Source: Zymoseptoria tritici IPO323 (taxonomy: Eukaryota; Ascomycota; Dothideomycetes; Mycosphaerellales; Mycosphaerellaceae). Taken from it: DNA of 64,000 nt. Under the pieces are notes generated by a model. The model did no database searches and was not told the DNA's origin. It saw nothing but the letters and a program-made list of their open reading frames with translations. The stretch's first letter is position 1. Every line of letters begins with the position of its first letter. A program made the position numbers and the translations under genes. Positions 63,543-64,000 of this stretch are shown here, in pieces. Location of the stretch: contig NC_018218.1 in assembly GCF_000219625.1 (NCBI RefSeq), positions 1,860,001 through 1,924,000 of the forward strand, given 5' to 3'.

Positions 63543-64000
63543 GATGCGAGTTGGTATCCAGTTCGTCGAGTCCGATGGTCACAGAGACAGGTTGACAGAA
63601 GAACGCGTTTTCTGGGCGAGATGAAATGGTAATCTTTCTAGAGACCCGCAAAGTGTGGGACGGGCAATTTCAAGGTCGGCGAGGTCTTGCCGTGATACTA
63701 CCTTGCGGCCACGAAGCCGAGATAAGAACGTCGCTGGGATGGACCAGGGAAGTGCGATGGGATGATCCGTAGGTGCCGGGGCTCGTATGGTGAATGTACA
63801 CTGTTATATTGACCACATTTCAGACGGAGTTGAGGGTAGAAAAGACGAAACGAGAAGCAAAAAGGAGCAATGAATCGGCGGTAGGAATGGTATGACGAGA
63901 TGTGAAGTACGAAGCCGATGGGAGAAACTCATTCTCACTCTCAAATATTCTACCTTTCTTCCCAGCTCACTCCTTGTCGCACTTCTTCGGTCTAGGCTTG
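63543..64000. promoter_or_regulatory. Promoter region of the atypical kinase, window edge
   Basis: About 0.46 kb upstream of the minus-strand kinase. No gene is supported before the end of the window. Confidence 0.4.

Overview
The window looks like nuclear DNA of a filamentous ascomycete, most likely a Dothideomycete of the Mycosphaerellales type (the placement is inferred from protein resemblance). The reasons are about 30 single genes on both strands, moderate GC, and small GT-AG introns of mostly 47-70 nt with CTRAC branch points. The protein set is typically fungal: a Zn2Cys6 factor, an Sln1 osmosensor kinase, Mdm12, Som1, Cox9, a THI5/NMT1-type thiamine gene and a DHA1-type transporter. 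No transposon ORF, tRNA, rRNA or CRISPR array was seen. I assembled exon models by hand from splice signals and frame continuity, and several differ from the longest open frames.

Layout. 0.4-7.4 kb: Snf12/Rsc6-like SWI/SNF subunit (-), amidohydrolase with a 3'-UTR intron (+), a PAH-like/zinc-finger protein (+), a small Ser-rich protein (-). 7.4-11.1 kb: gene-poor, holding one 50-codon cysteine-rich gene. 11.2-23 kb: Mdm12 (+), RBR ubiquitin ligase (-), Ada3/Ngg1 (-), membrane RING-H2 ligase (+), Ski6/Rrp41 (+), and an unknown locus (-) with an in-frame stop and a fresh 63-bp duplication. 23-34 kb: Zn2Cys6 factor (+), hypothetical protein (+), Sln1-type hybrid histidine kinase with an apparent frameshift (-), MFS transporter (+). 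34.7-43.3 kb: Ran GTPase (+), XRCC2-like Rad51 paralogue (-), Som1 (+), TAF8 (-), AP-3 mu (+), Cox9 (-), IFRD-like protein (+). 43.6-45.0 kb: THI5/NMT1 pseudogene behind a decayed TPP riboswitch. 45.3-64 kb: SET-domain protein (-), DMAC1-like protein (+), eIF2-beta (-), Mim2-like protein (+), AIM24-like protein (-), DUF1365 membrane protein (-), PPP4R2 (-), SDR (+), F-box/2EXR-like protein (-), a hypothetical protein (-), an atypical protein kinase (-).

There is no biosynthetic cluster. Functional themes recur: mitochondrial biogenesis (Mdm12, Som1, Cox9, DMAC1-like, Mim2-like, AIM24-like), general transcription machinery (Snf12, Ada3, TAF8), ubiquitin ligases (RBR, RING-H2) and signalling (Sln1, PPP4R2, kinase). 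Many genes are divergent pairs sharing short promoters, the tightest being XRCC2-like/Som1 at 122 bp. The most notable feature is the thiamine locus, where the coding sequence and its TPP-sensing RNA appear to have decayed together.
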